Assembly (NCBI RefSeq): GCF_052119585.1
Contig: NZ_JBGQOJ010000017.1
Coordinates: 5,508-69,507 of the forward strand
Length of the DNA stretch: 64,000 nt
DNA from: JBGQOJ01 sp052119585
GTDB taxonomy: Bacteria; Pseudomonadota; Alphaproteobacteria; Rhodobacterales; Rhodobacteraceae
Direction of reading: 5' to 3'
Shown one piece after another: positions 35,180 to 43,726 of the stretch. Under the pieces are notes generated by a model, which saw nothing but the letters and a program-made list of their open reading frames with translations, did no database searches and had not been told where the DNA came from. The translations under genes were made by a program, and so were the position numbers. Positions within the stretch are counted from its first letter, which is position 1, and every line of letters starts with the position of its first letter.

Positions 35180-36534
35180 TCCCGCCCAAGCCACTATCGC
35201 GCCCTGACCGCGTCTCGCTGTGGCGCTATGTGCGGCTGTTCCGGCAGGACATTCTATCGGCGCAACCGGCAAAGCTGTATCGCGCATGGATGGCCGAATT
35301 CCGCACACCGTTTTTCCGTAGCTATATGATCAACCAACCGGATCTGGTCCGTCTTGTGCTGAACGCGCGGCCCGATGATTTCCCGAAATCCGCGCGGATC
35401 GGCGAGGGGTTGCGGCCGCTTTTGGGTAATTCGGTGTTCCTGACCAATGGCGAAACCTGGAAGCGTCAGCGCCGGATCATTGACCCCGCTTTCGAGGGCG
35501 GGCGCATCCGCGACATCTTTCCCGCCATGTTCGCCGCCGGACAGGCCGCAGTTGCGCGGCTGGCCCCGCTGGCGGATGGTCAAGCGGTGGAGATCGAGGA
35601 GGAAACAAGTTTCGCCGCCGCCGACGTGATCTTTCGCACGCTGTTTTCCATTCCCATAACCGATCACATCGCGACGCAAGTTTTCACCCAGTTCCGCGAT
35701 TATCAACGCACCCAGCCCATCCTGAATCTGGCCGCCTTTGTGCCAGTGCCGCGCTGGATGCCACGCTTTTTCAAATCGCGCACCAGGGTCACGGCGCGGG
35801 CCATTCGCGGGCTGATCACCAGGCTGACGACTGATCGGATGGCCGCAATCCGCGCGGGCACCGCCCCCGACGATCTGGCAACCAAGATCATGACCACGGC
35901 AGATCCTGAAACCGGCGAGACCTTCACCACTGGCGAAATGGTCGATCAGGTCGCGATTTTCTTTCTGGCGGGGCACGAGACCAGCGCAAGCGCGCTGGCA
36001 TGGTCGCTGTATCTGCTGGCGATGCACCCGGATGTGCAGGATAAAGTCGCAGCGGAGGCCCTGCTTGTCGACTTTGAAAATCCTTCTTTTTCAATGATGT
36101 CCGGCCTGAAGTTCACGCGCGATGTGTTTCGAGAGGCGCTGCGCCTTTATCCGCCTGTGCCGATGATGGTCCGGCAAAGCACCTGCCCCGAAGTGTTCCG
36201 CGACAGGCCGGTCAAGCCCGGTGCGCAAGTGGTGATTTCGCCCTGGCACCTGCACCGGCACGCGCGGCTTTGGGATGATCCCGACGGGTTCGATCCGGGC
36301 CGGTTCGCCACCGAAAACGGCAAGCAATGCATGCGTGAGGCCTATATCCCGTTTTCCAGCGGCCCGCGCGTTTGCACCGGCGCGGGGTTTGCCATGGTCG
36401 AGGGGCCATTGTTGCTGGCGATGCTGGTGCGGGCCTATAGGTTCGAGCGGGTAGAGGGGCGCGATCCGGTTCCGGTGGCGCATCTGACCGTCCGCGCGAA
36501 GGACGGGATATGGCTAAGGGTCTTGCCTCGTTAG
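35176..36534 (+). CDS. Cytochrome P450
   Basis: A 452-residue soluble-type bacterial P450. Motifs are the I-helix AGHETSASAL, ExxR in EALRLYPPVP, and the heme loop FSSGPRVCTGAGFA with C400 as thiolate ligand. The N-terminus has no clear membrane anchor. No ferredoxin or reductase gene is adjacent, so electrons must come from elsewhere. The overall pattern is closest to class E P450s that hydroxylate fatty acids or alkyl chains. The substrate is unknown; the overlapping upstream hydrolase gene is the main clue. Confidence 0.92.
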   Translation: MIPPKPLSRPDRVSLWRYVRLFRQDILSAQPAKLYRAWMAEFRTPFFRSYMINQPDLVRLVLNARPDDFPKSARIGEGLRPLLGNSVFLTNGETWKRQRRIIDPAFEGGRIRDIFPAMFAAGQAAVARLAPLADGQAVEIEEETSFAAADVIFRTLFSIPITDHIATQVFTQFRDYQRTQPILNLAAFVPVPRWMPRFFKSRTRVTARAIRGLITRLTTDRMAAIRAGTAPDDLATKIMTTADPETGETFTTGEMVDQVAIFFLAGHETSASALAWSLYLLAMHPDVQDKVAAEALLVDFENPSFSMMSGLKFTRDVFREALRLYPPVPMMVRQSTCPEVFRDRPVKPGAQVVISPWHLHRHARLWDDPDGFDPGRFATENGKQCMREAYIPFSSGPRVCTGAGFAMVEGPLLLAMLVRAYRFERVEGRDPVPVAHLTVRAKDGIWLRVLPR

Positions 36535-36575
36535 CACGCAAGAGCGTTCCGCGATGTGAAGCCAGCGCCGCAGGG

Positions 36576-36791
36576 TCAGGTCCGGTAATAGCGCAACACA
36601 TATAGCCGGATCGCCGAGGCAAGGCCGGTCTCAACGTCGCGCGCTGCATCAATTTCGGCAGCCAATACATTGATCGCTTTGTCTTCTTCGGCTGCAAGTT
36701 CGCGGAAGGCTGACCAGAACTCATCTTCCAAAGACACAGAGGTGCGGTGCCCTTTGAGCGTCAGAGACCGCTTTTGCGGCCGCGTGCTCAT
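36576..36791 (-). CDS. Ribbon-helix-helix protein (RHH_4 type)
   Basis: A 71-residue protein with a basic N-terminus, the beta strand KGHRTSVSLEDEFW and two helices (FRELAAEEDKAINVLAAEID; DVETGLASAIRLYVLRYY). It matches the small RHH_4 family of DNA-binding-like proteins. It is the last gene of a fumC-DUF4169-RHH series; its start overlaps the DUF4169 stop (ATGA). The target is unknown. Confidence 0.87.
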   Translation of the reverse strand: MSTRPQKRSLTLKGHRTSVSLEDEFWSAFRELAAEEDKAINVLAAEIDAARDVETGLASAIRLYVLRYYRT

Positions 36792-36967
36792 TCCTCGTCC
36801 AGCTGGTGTTGATCCAGCATCGCGCTGGCCTTGGCGGTTTTGGTGGCCTCCAGCAGGCGTTCGGCCTTGGTGCGACCGAATCTGGCCGCATTCGCGTCGG
36901 CCTTTGCCTTATCCTCGGCCCGCGCGCGGGTTTTGCGCGCGCGGTTCAGGTTGATGGGCGTGGTCAT
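36788..36967 (-). CDS. DUF4169 small basic protein
   Basis: A 59-residue highly charged helical protein: MTTPINLNRARKTRARAED, then NAARFGRTKAERL. The pattern is that of DUF4169. Its ATG immediately follows the fumC stop codon with no gap, and its stop overlaps the RHH start. The three genes are therefore almost certainly one operon. Function unknown. Confidence 0.86.
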   Translation of the reverse strand: MTTPINLNRARKTRARAEDKAKADANAARFGRTKAERLLEATKTAKASAMLDQHQLDEE

Positions 36968-38362
36968 TTACGCCTTGGGCCCGATCATGTTCTCGGGGCG
37001 CACCACGCGGTCGAAGGTTTCCGCATCGACGAACCCCAGCGCGATCGCCTCGTGCTTCAGGGTTGTGCCGTTCCTATGCGCGGTTTTGGCAACCTTGGTG
37101 GCGTTGTCATAGCCGATGGTGGGGGCAAGGGCGGTGACCAACATCAGCGACTCGTGCATCAGCTTTTCAATCCGCACGCGGTCGGCCTGTAGGCCCACAA
37201 CCAGATTGTCGGTGAAGGCAACCGATGCATCACCCAAAAGCTGCATGGATTGCAAGACGTTATAGGCCATCATCGGCTTGTAGACGTTCAGTTCGAAATG
37301 CCCCTGAGAGCCTGCGAACCCGACAGCGGCGTCATTGCCAAAAACATGGGCGCAGACCTGCGTCAGCGCCTCGCACTGGGTCGGGTTGACCTTGCCGGGC
37401 ATGATCGACGATCCGGGCTCGTTTTCCGGCAGGATCAGTTCGCCCAATCCGCAGCGCGGGCCAGAGCCAAGAAGGCGGATGTCATTGGCGATCTTGAACA
37501 GCGATGCCGCGACGGTTTTCAGTGCGCCGGACATTTCGACCATGGCGTCATGGGCGGCCAGCGCCTCGAATTTATTGGGGGCGGTGACAAAGGGCAGGCC
37601 GGTGATCGCGGCCATATGCGCTGCGACCGTCACATCCCAGCCGACGCGCGTGTTCAGGCCGGTGCCGACGGCGGTGCCGCCCTGCGCCAGCTCATAGATC
37701 GCGCCCAGGGCCGCCTTGACACGGCGGATGCCCATGGCAACCTGATGGGTATAGCCGGAAAACTCCTGGCTCAGGGTCAGCGGCGTCGCATCCTGCGTAT
37801 GGGTGCGGCCGATCTTGATGATGCCGTCGAATGCCTCGACCTTGGCCTGTAGCGCTGCGTGCAGCTTTTCCAGACCGGGGATCAGCACATCATGCGCCGT
37901 CATTGCGGTGGCGATATGCATGGCGGTCGGGAAGGTGTCGTTCGACGACTGGCCCATGTTCACATGGTCGTTCGGGTGCACCGGCGTCTTGGAACCGATC
38001 ACGCCGCCCAGCATTTCGATGGCGCGGTTCGAGATGACCTCGTTCGCGTTCATGTTGGACTGTGTGCCCGATCCGGTCTGCCAGACAACCAGTGGAAAGT
38101 TGTCGTCGAAGTCGCCATTGATCACTTCGCTTGCCGCCGCGATGATCGCCGCGCCCTTGTCCGCATCCAGATCGCCAGAGGCCATGTTGGCCTCGGCGCA
38201 GGCTTTCTTGATCACGCCAAGGGCCCGCACGATCGCGATGGGCTGCTTTTCCCAGCCGATGGGGAAGTTCAGGATAGAGCGTTGCGTCTGCGCGCCCCAG
38301 TATTTGTCGGCAGGCACGTCCAGCGGGCCAAAGCTATCGGTCTCGGTGCGGGTGTTGGTCAT
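36968..38362 (-). CDS. fumC: Fumarate hydratase, class II
   Basis: Oxygen-stable, iron-free fumarase of the TCA cycle, 464 residues. Motifs are TETDSFGPLDVPADKYWGAQTQRS at the N-terminus, SSNDTFPTAMHIA, THTQDATPLTLSQEFSGY and the signature GSSIMPGKVNPTQCEA. The start at 38362 gives the standard N-terminus; upstream codons are not conserved-looking. Confidence 0.97.
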   Translation of the reverse strand: MTNTRTETDSFGPLDVPADKYWGAQTQRSILNFPIGWEKQPIAIVRALGVIKKACAEANMASGDLDADKGAAIIAAASEVINGDFDDNFPLVVWQTGSGTQSNMNANEVISNRAIEMLGGVIGSKTPVHPNDHVNMGQSSNDTFPTAMHIATAMTAHDVLIPGLEKLHAALQAKVEAFDGIIKIGRTHTQDATPLTLSQEFSGYTHQVAMGIRRVKAALGAIYELAQGGTAVGTGLNTRVGWDVTVAAHMAAITGLPFVTAPNKFEALAAHDAMVEMSGALKTVAASLFKIANDIRLLGSGPRCGLGELILPENEPGSSIMPGKVNPTQCEALTQVCAHVFGNDAAVGFAGSQGHFELNVYKPMMAYNVLQSMQLLGDASVAFTDNLVVGLQADRVRIEKLMHESLMLVTALAPTIGYDNATKVAKTAHRNGTTLKHEAIALGFVDAETFDRVVRPENMIGPKA

Positions 38363-38455
38363 GTCACAGTCCTTCGGTATGCAATTGTATGCACGTTTAG
38401 CGGCAGGTGAGGGACAAGGCAATTGCCGCAACGGCGCAAGCGGCGGCGCAAAGGG

Positions 38456-38926
38456 CTATTTGCGGAATTTATCGAGGCTTACAACCTCGGCGGCGGCGGG
38501 GCGGTCCTGCGGAACATCCTCTGCCATCGGGGCATCGCCGTCCTCTGTCTCGTCATCCTCGTCGTCGTCGCTGACCTGTGTCTCGAACCGCAGACCGAAC
38601 TCGACCGATGGGTCGACGAAGGTCTTGATCGCATCGTAGGGGATATACATCGGTTCCGGCGAATCGCCGAAGTTCAAAGTGATGGAAAATCCGTCGTCGG
38701 TGACATCCATCTTGTCGAACCAGTGCTGGATCACCACGGTCATTTCTTCGGGGTAACGATCGGACAGCCAGTCGGCGATTTCGACGTCAGGATGCATTGT
38801 GTCGAAGGTTATGAAAAAGTGATGATTTCCGGGCAGGCCGTTGGCTGCCACATCGGTCAACACCTGCTGAATCAGCCCGCGCATCGCGCGATGCATCAGA
38901 TTTCCGTAATCAATGATGCGGGACAT
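38456..38926 (-). CDS. sspB: SspB family ClpXP adaptor
   Basis: A 156-residue alphaproteobacterial SspB, which delivers ssrA-tagged proteins to ClpXP. The substrate-binding domain covers about residues 1-105 (DYGNLMHRAMRGLIQ, GNHHFFITFDT, VVIQHWFDKMDV, SITLNFGDSPEPMYIPYDAI). An acidic linker and a C-terminal ClpX-binding peptide (EVVSLDKFRK) follow. AAGGA lies before the ATG. The tagging RNA, ssrA, lies about 2.3 kb away on the same strand. Confidence 0.9.
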   Translation of the reverse strand: MSRIIDYGNLMHRAMRGLIQQVLTDVAANGLPGNHHFFITFDTMHPDVEIADWLSDRYPEEMTVVIQHWFDKMDVTDDGFSITLNFGDSPEPMYIPYDAIKTFVDPSVEFGLRFETQVSDDDEDDETEDGDAPMAEDVPQDRPAAAEVVSLDKFRK

Positions 38927-39010
38927 GGCCTGATCCTTTTAAACGAGTAACATCAGCATAAGGGATTCGAAGCCGAAGGGAAGAGCGTTGCGGGTGAAAT
39001 CTGTCCCTTC

Positions 39011-40276
39011 TTAAAGCCACAGCAGGCCAGCGCCCGCAAGAGCCATCAAACCAAGAACCTTTGGCAGGCCGACATGAAGGCGCAACAGCAAAACCCCGGC
39101 GATAACTGCCAATGTGACAGCTTTCAGATCAACCGTGGCCGGATCGGGCAGCCACAGATGAACCGGACCCGCAGAGAATTGCGTTACACTGCCGAAAAAG
39201 ACATGCAGCGCGAACCAGAGCGACAGGTTCAGAATGACCCCGACAACGGCGGCGGTGATCGCCTGCAAGGCTCCGGTCAGGCGGGGGCGGGTGGCGATCC
39301 AGTCGATGTAGGGGGCGCCTGCGAATATCCACAGGAAACAGGGGGCAAAGGTCACCCAAAGTGTCACACTGGCCGCAAGGATCGCGGTGCCAAGCCCGCC
39401 GGAGCCGAATCCCGCCATGAAGCCGACGAACTCTGTCACAAGGATCAGCGGGCCGGGGGTGGTTTCCGCCAGCCCCAGCCCGTCCATCATCTGCGCCGCG
39501 TCCAGCCAGCCGTAATCCCCCACGACCTCTTGCGCCATATAGGCCAGCACGGCATAGGCACCGCCAAAGGTCACCACCGCCAGTTTCGAGAAGAACAACG
39601 CGAGCTGCGTCAGGAATTCCGCGCCAGATAGCCACAACAGGACAACAGGTGCCCACCACAGGGCCAGGCCAGCTATAACCGTCCGCAGACTGCGTGCCAA
39701 ACTGCGCGGGTTTATCATGGCAGGGGCTGCGCCTAGGGGGCCTTTGGCGCGGGCCGCGCCGTAAAGGGCGGCGCTTGCGATAATCAGGGGAAACGGCAGC
39801 GCCAGCGCAAAAATTCCGACAAAGGCCAATGCGGCGATGATCCATGCCGCGCGGGATTTCAGCGCCCGTCTGGATACTTTCAACAGCGCCTCGATCACGA
39901 TGATCACCACCGTCGCCTTGACCCCCAGAAACAGGGCCGCAACAAGCGGTACACTGCCCAGATAGGCATAGGCCACCGACAGGGCCAGAACCACGCAAGC
40001 CCCCGGAACAATGAACAAAAGCCCTGCGATCAGCCCGCCGATGGTGCCGTGCAGCCGCCAGCCCGCATAGGTCGCAAGTTGCATTGCCTCGGGGCCGGGT
40101 AGCAACATGCAGAACGACAGCGCGTTCAGGAATTGCGCCTCGGTCAGCCAGGGCCGTTCGTCCACCAGTTCCTTGTGCATCAACGCGATTTGGGCGGCAG
40201 GCCCGCCGAACGACAACACCCCGATACGGGCAAAGACGCGGGTCATTTCGGGCAGGGTCGTCTTGGGCAGGGTCAT
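39011..40276 (-). CDS. chrA: Chromate efflux transporter
   Basis: A 421-residue membrane protein with two homologous CHR halves (long-chain ChrA), about ten membrane segments. Motifs are LSFGGPAAQIALMH in the first half and VTFGGAYAVLAYMAQEVV in the second. The ATG at 40276 overlaps the stop of the rhodanese/ChrB gene, so the pair is coupled. Confidence 0.92.
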   Translation of the reverse strand: MTLPKTTLPEMTRVFARIGVLSFGGPAAQIALMHKELVDERPWLTEAQFLNALSFCMLLPGPEAMQLATYAGWRLHGTIGGLIAGLLFIVPGACVVLALSVAYAYLGSVPLVAALFLGVKATVVIIVIEALLKVSRRALKSRAAWIIAALAFVGIFALALPFPLIIASAALYGAARAKGPLGAAPAMINPRSLARSLRTVIAGLALWWAPVVLLWLSGAEFLTQLALFFSKLAVVTFGGAYAVLAYMAQEVVGDYGWLDAAQMMDGLGLAETTPGPLILVTEFVGFMAGFGSGGLGTAILAASVTLWVTFAPCFLWIFAGAPYIDWIATRPRLTGALQAITAAVVGVILNLSLWFALHVFFGSVTQFSAGPVHLWLPDPATVDLKAVTLAVIAGVLLLRLHVGLPKVLGLMALAGAGLLWL

Positions 40277-41091
40277 GGCCGGATCTTTCGGTCTGCGGGC
40301 CAATCGTGGCCTTCCTCGAACCCGTCACGCGCCCAGGCGTATAGCGCGTCATATAGCGAAATGCCCGCGTCCAGTTGCATCAGGTCATCCTTGTACATTC
40401 GGGATAGCCCAACCGAAATCGCCAAAAGACCAGCGGATTGCGGGGTCAGCGCATGGTCGTCCGTGTCCGCACCGCGCACCACTTTGGCAAGGCGCAGCAA
40501 GGGGTCGGTTTCAAGGCCGAAATCCCGTAGCAGGGTGTCGAACGTACACAGTGGCCCGTCGTGGCTATGGGCGACCCCTTCGATGTCAAAGGGCGTCGCG
40601 TTGAACCGTGATGCGACATCAAGCACCTCGGTCGGTGCGACGAACAGGAACCGCGCTGCGGGGTCGATGAACCGGCGGATCAGCCACGGGCAGGCGATGC
40701 GGTCGATCTTGGGGCGGTGGCGTGTCACCCAAAGGGTGGTGCCGTCGATCCGCGCGGGCAGGGCGGCGGCGGGCACCAAAGGCCCTCCTGCGTCGCGCCA
40801 TGCCAATACGCCACCTTCCAGCGTTTCCACAGTGATCCCGTCGCAGCGCAGCAGGGCAGCCGCCCCCTGGCTTAGTTTTTTGCCCTTTTGACAAATTACA
40901 ACAGCACGTTTGCCGACAAGTTCGGGCGCAAGGCTGCGAATTTTGTCGTGGGCAACGCGCCGCGCGGTCGGGATGACGCGCGGATCTTCGGCAAAATCCT
41001 CGGGGGTGCAGACATCGATCAGAACCGGCGCATTGGACGTGCCGATCAGGCGCAGAAGTTGAGAGGGTGTAATTTCGTTCGGGCCAGCCAT
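40273..41091 (-). CDS. Rhodanese-ChrB domain fusion protein
   Basis: A 272-residue protein. Residues 1-105 form a rhodanese domain (VLIDVCTPEDFAEDPRVIPTARRV, active-site C68 in VVICQKGKKLSQGAA). Residues 115-265 form a ChrB C-terminal domain (VTRHRPKIDRIACPWLIRRFIDP, FDIEGVAHSHDGPLCTFDTLL). The N-terminal regulatory domain of classical ChrB is absent, so a transcriptional role is less likely than redox or sulfur chemistry in chromate resistance. It is coupled to chrA. Confidence 0.87.
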   Translation of the reverse strand: MAGPNEITPSQLLRLIGTSNAPVLIDVCTPEDFAEDPRVIPTARRVAHDKIRSLAPELVGKRAVVICQKGKKLSQGAAALLRCDGITVETLEGGVLAWRDAGGPLVPAAALPARIDGTTLWVTRHRPKIDRIACPWLIRRFIDPAARFLFVAPTEVLDVASRFNATPFDIEGVAHSHDGPLCTFDTLLRDFGLETDPLLRLAKVVRGADTDDHALTPQSAGLLAISVGLSRMYKDDLMQLDAGISLYDALYAWARDGFEEGHDWPADRKIRP

Positions 41092-41221
41092 ACGGCATCC
41101 TTCCTGATGTCAGGTCAAGGGATGCGAGACTTGGGCATGTCGCCTCACGGGGCGTTCGCGTGACCCCATGGCACAGGGATGCCGAATGCCGCGAAACATG
41201 TCAACTGAAAGAGGGGGAAAG

Positions 41222-41545
41222 TGCAGGTTTCTGTTGCCAGGTACCTGCGAACCCCGCCTTACGCTGCTAGGCGCAAGGGCTTAAGATTTCGATACCTCGA
41301 ACTGCTTACGCAGCCAGAGCCATCGGAGCTTTGTTGTCATTTGCAACTAGCTTTTTCGGACCGATATCGGTGGTACCTCACCGAGACAAAGCATAACCCC
41401 TTTAGACGTTCGTCGATCCTATTTCGACCCCAACGGCCCCCAAATGAAGGGATGATTGGTGGAGTCGCCGGGTACCGCCCCCGGGTCCGATCCGCGTATT
41501 ACGAGCGCGTTTATGTCCATAGTCGGTTGCCCGACACCTCTGATA
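41222..41545 (-). ncRNA. ssrA: Two-piece (permuted) tmRNA
   Basis: The minus strand carries a permuted ssrA. The acceptor piece comes first and ends in CGACTCC-ACCA at 41457. After a spacer of about 25 bases, the coding piece starts GGGGTCG at 41431, which pairs with CGACTCC to form the acceptor stem. The tag frame, 41344-41306, encodes ANDNKAPMALAA and ends in TAA. A final hairpin (GCAGGT/ACCTGC near 41248-41223) is followed by T-rich sequence. The T-arm region GGACCCGGGGGCGGTACCCG matches other alphaproteobacterial tmRNAs. The 5' end of the acceptor piece is approximate. Confidence 0.93.
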
Positions 41546-41573
41546 TAGAGTGTTGAGCGGCGAATTGAAGGGG

Positions 41574-41924
41574 TCAAATGTTTGCGGCGGTCAAAAAAGC
41601 TGCCAAAGCCGCCTCGACACCGAAATAGGTCAGCACCTTTGCCCGCGGCGGGGCGTCGAACGCGATGGATGTCAGCCGGCCCAGTGCCGCCCCCGCATAG
41701 GCCACGCCCGTCATCGCATAGGCCAGGGGCGCGCCTATGATCAGGCACCCGACCCCCAGCGCCACGAACAGACACCCGACAGAGGCGCGGACCTCGGACA
41801 GGCCCATTGTGGTCTTGCCCTGCCGCAGGTCCAGTGCGGCCATGGTGAACCGCGGTGCAAGCCAGCCGAAGGCCCCGAACCCGATGGTCAATAGCGCCGC
41901 CGCGATGTTGAGAATGTCGATCAT
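41574..41924 (-). CDS. DUF4345 family membrane protein
   Basis: A 116-residue protein with four hydrophobic segments. It has the pattern GWLAPRFTMAAL, GLSEVRASVGCLFVALG and GRLTSIAFD seen in DUF4345. Function unknown. It lies immediately upstream of ssrA on the same strand, so the ssrA promoter may overlap its 3' end. Confidence 0.78.
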   Translation of the reverse strand: MIDILNIAAALLTIGFGAFGWLAPRFTMAALDLRQGKTTMGLSEVRASVGCLFVALGVGCLIIGAPLAYAMTGVAYAGAALGRLTSIAFDAPPRAKVLTYFGVEAALAAFLTAANI

Positions 41925-42052
41925 GATGCGTCCCTGTCACCCGTGTTACCCGATGATAGGACGGCGCGGTCAAAAGGCAAAATCCGATGCCGGATATTTA
42001 TATAAAGACGCATGATAAAACGGGTGCTAGCCTTCGGAGCGGGGGGATCACT

Positions 42053-43609
42053 ATGACAATTTTCAAAAGCCATCTGGCCGATATCGCCATTTCCGACTGC
42101 TCGGTGACAGAACGGGTGTTCCGGACGCTGTCTCTGCATCCCGAGCGTGTCGTGCTGATCGAGGGCGCCTCGGGGCGCGAAGTGACGGCCGGCGCATTGA
42201 TGGAAGATGTCAAACGTCTTGCGGGTGGCCTGACAGAGGCCGGGTTCGGCGCGGGCCATACGGTGGCGCTGATGGCCCCGAACATGCCCGAATATTGCAC
42301 AGTGTTTCACGGGGTCGCCTGGGCGGGGGGGACGATCACAACGATCAATCCGGCCTATACCGCGACCGAAGTGCGCCACCAGTTGAACGATTCCGGGGCC
42401 GAGGTGCTGATCACGACCCCCGATTTCCTGGCCACGGCACAAGAGGCAATACAGGGAACGGGCGTGTCAGACATTGTGGTGATCGGGCAGGCCGGGGGCG
42501 CAGCGTCCCTGTCCGACTTGATGGGCACGGCGATTGAAACTCAGGTTCCCGTCGATCTGGACGAACATATCCTTGTGCTGCCCTATTCCTCTGGCACAAC
42601 GGGGCTGCCCAAGGGGGTGATGCTCAGCCACCGGAACCTTGCCGTGAACATCGATCAAAGCCTTGAGGTGATTGGGGTTCAGGACGGCGAGACGACCGTC
42701 GCCTTTCTGCCGTTCTTTCATATCTACGGCATGAATGTGATGATGAACACGTTCCTGTCCGGCGGCGCGACCCTTGTCACGATGCCGCGGTTCGACCTCG
42801 AGGCGTTCCTGACCCTTTTGCAAAATCATAAGGTGCGGCAGCTTTGCGCCGTGCCGCCTGTGGCGCTTGCGATGGCGAAGCACCCCATGGTGGACCAGTT
42901 CGATTTGTCCGCGCTCGATGTGTTCATTTCTGCCGCCGCACCATTGGGGGCCGATCTGTCCAACGCCTGCGCCGCGCGGCTGAACTGCGCCACCATCCAG
43001 GGCTATGGCATGACCGAACTTAGCCCGGTGTCGCATTTCGTCAGCCATACGGCGACCCGCGCGGGGTCTGTCGGGCAATGTGCGCCCAATACCCTGTCGA
43101 TGATTGTCGATGTCGAAACCGGCGCGCCACTTGGGGTGGGCGAAGAAGGCGAATTGTGGGTCAAGGGGCCGCAGGTGATGAAGGGTTACCTGAACAATGC
43201 CAAGGCCACCGCCGAGACCATCGACGCCGAGGGCTGGCTGCACACCGGAGACATCGCCCGGTTTGACGAAGACGGGTTCATGTTCATCTGCGACCGCCTG
43301 AAAGAACTGATCAAGGTCAAAGGCTTTCAGGTCGCGCCGGCAGAGGTAGAGGCCTATTTGCAGAGCCACCCCGATATTTCCGACGCCGCAGTGATCGGCG
43401 TGCCGGATGACGAGGCGGGTGAGGTGCCGATGGCCTTTGTCGTGCCGGCACCGGGGGCAAACGTTGATTTTGACTCGGTCCGGGCGTTTTTGCGGGAACG
43501 CCTGTCATCCTACAAGGTGCCAAAGGAATTTGTCCTTGTCGATGCGATCCCGAAATCCGCCTCGGGCAAGATCTTGCGGCGGTTGCTGCGGGACGGGCTG
43601 GCGGGGTAG
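42053..43609 (+). CDS. Acyl-CoA ligase (4-coumarate-CoA ligase-like)
   Basis: A 518-residue ANL-superfamily enzyme that activates a carboxylic acid as its CoA thioester via an acyl-adenylate. The P-loop is LPYSSGTTGLPKGVMLSHRN. Further motifs are GYGMTELSPV, GWLHTGDIARFDEDGFMFICDRLKELIKVKGFQV and the C-terminal lysine in PKSASGKILRR. The sequence resembles 4-coumarate-CoA and medium-chain fatty acid ligases. The substrate cannot be assigned, and no neighbouring pathway genes help. The ATG at 42053 was chosen because codons upstream do not look coding. Confidence 0.88.
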   Translation: MTIFKSHLADIAISDCSVTERVFRTLSLHPERVVLIEGASGREVTAGALMEDVKRLAGGLTEAGFGAGHTVALMAPNMPEYCTVFHGVAWAGGTITTINPAYTATEVRHQLNDSGAEVLITTPDFLATAQEAIQGTGVSDIVVIGQAGGAASLSDLMGTAIETQVPVDLDEHILVLPYSSGTTGLPKGVMLSHRNLAVNIDQSLEVIGVQDGETTVAFLPFFHIYGMNVMMNTFLSGGATLVTMPRFDLEAFLTLLQNHKVRQLCAVPPVALAMAKHPMVDQFDLSALDVFISAAAPLGADLSNACAARLNCATIQGYGMTELSPVSHFVSHTATRAGSVGQCAPNTLSMIVDVETGAPLGVGEEGELWVKGPQVMKGYLNNAKATAETIDAEGWLHTGDIARFDEDGFMFICDRLKELIKVKGFQVAPAEVEAYLQSHPDISDAAVIGVPDDEAGEVPMAFVVPAPGANVDFDSVRAFLRERLSSYKVPKEFVLVDAIPKSASGKILRRLLRDGLAG

Positions 43610-43626
43610 CAACGGATAGGGCGAAG

Positions 43627-43652
43627 TGAGTATTTTTGGAACAAAGTGGGGG
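43627..43652 (+). repeat. Dispersed GAGTATTTTT..GAACAAAG element, copy 7
   Basis: GAGTATTTTTGGAACAAAG, 18 bases after the ligase stop, same direction; almost identical to copy 4. Confidence 0.65.
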
Positions 43653-43670
43653 GCGGTTTTCCGAACATGG

Positions 43671-43714
43671 AAAAGGCGCCCTCTGTCCAAAGATGAAGGG
43701 CGCCTTTTTGTTTT
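43671..43714. terminator. Bidirectional terminator between convergent genes
   Basis: AAGGCGCCCT (43673-43682) pairs with AGGGCGCCTT (43697-43706). T-runs follow on the plus strand (TTTTTGTTTT) and a shorter one on the minus strand. It serves the ligase and the convergent binding-protein gene. Confidence 0.88.
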
Positions 43715-43726
43715 ATTAAGAGCGTC

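Noticed and set aside
41221..41556. 111-residue plus-strand reading frame
   Set aside because: It is antisense to the two-piece tmRNA, whose paired stem and tag frame explain the sequence.
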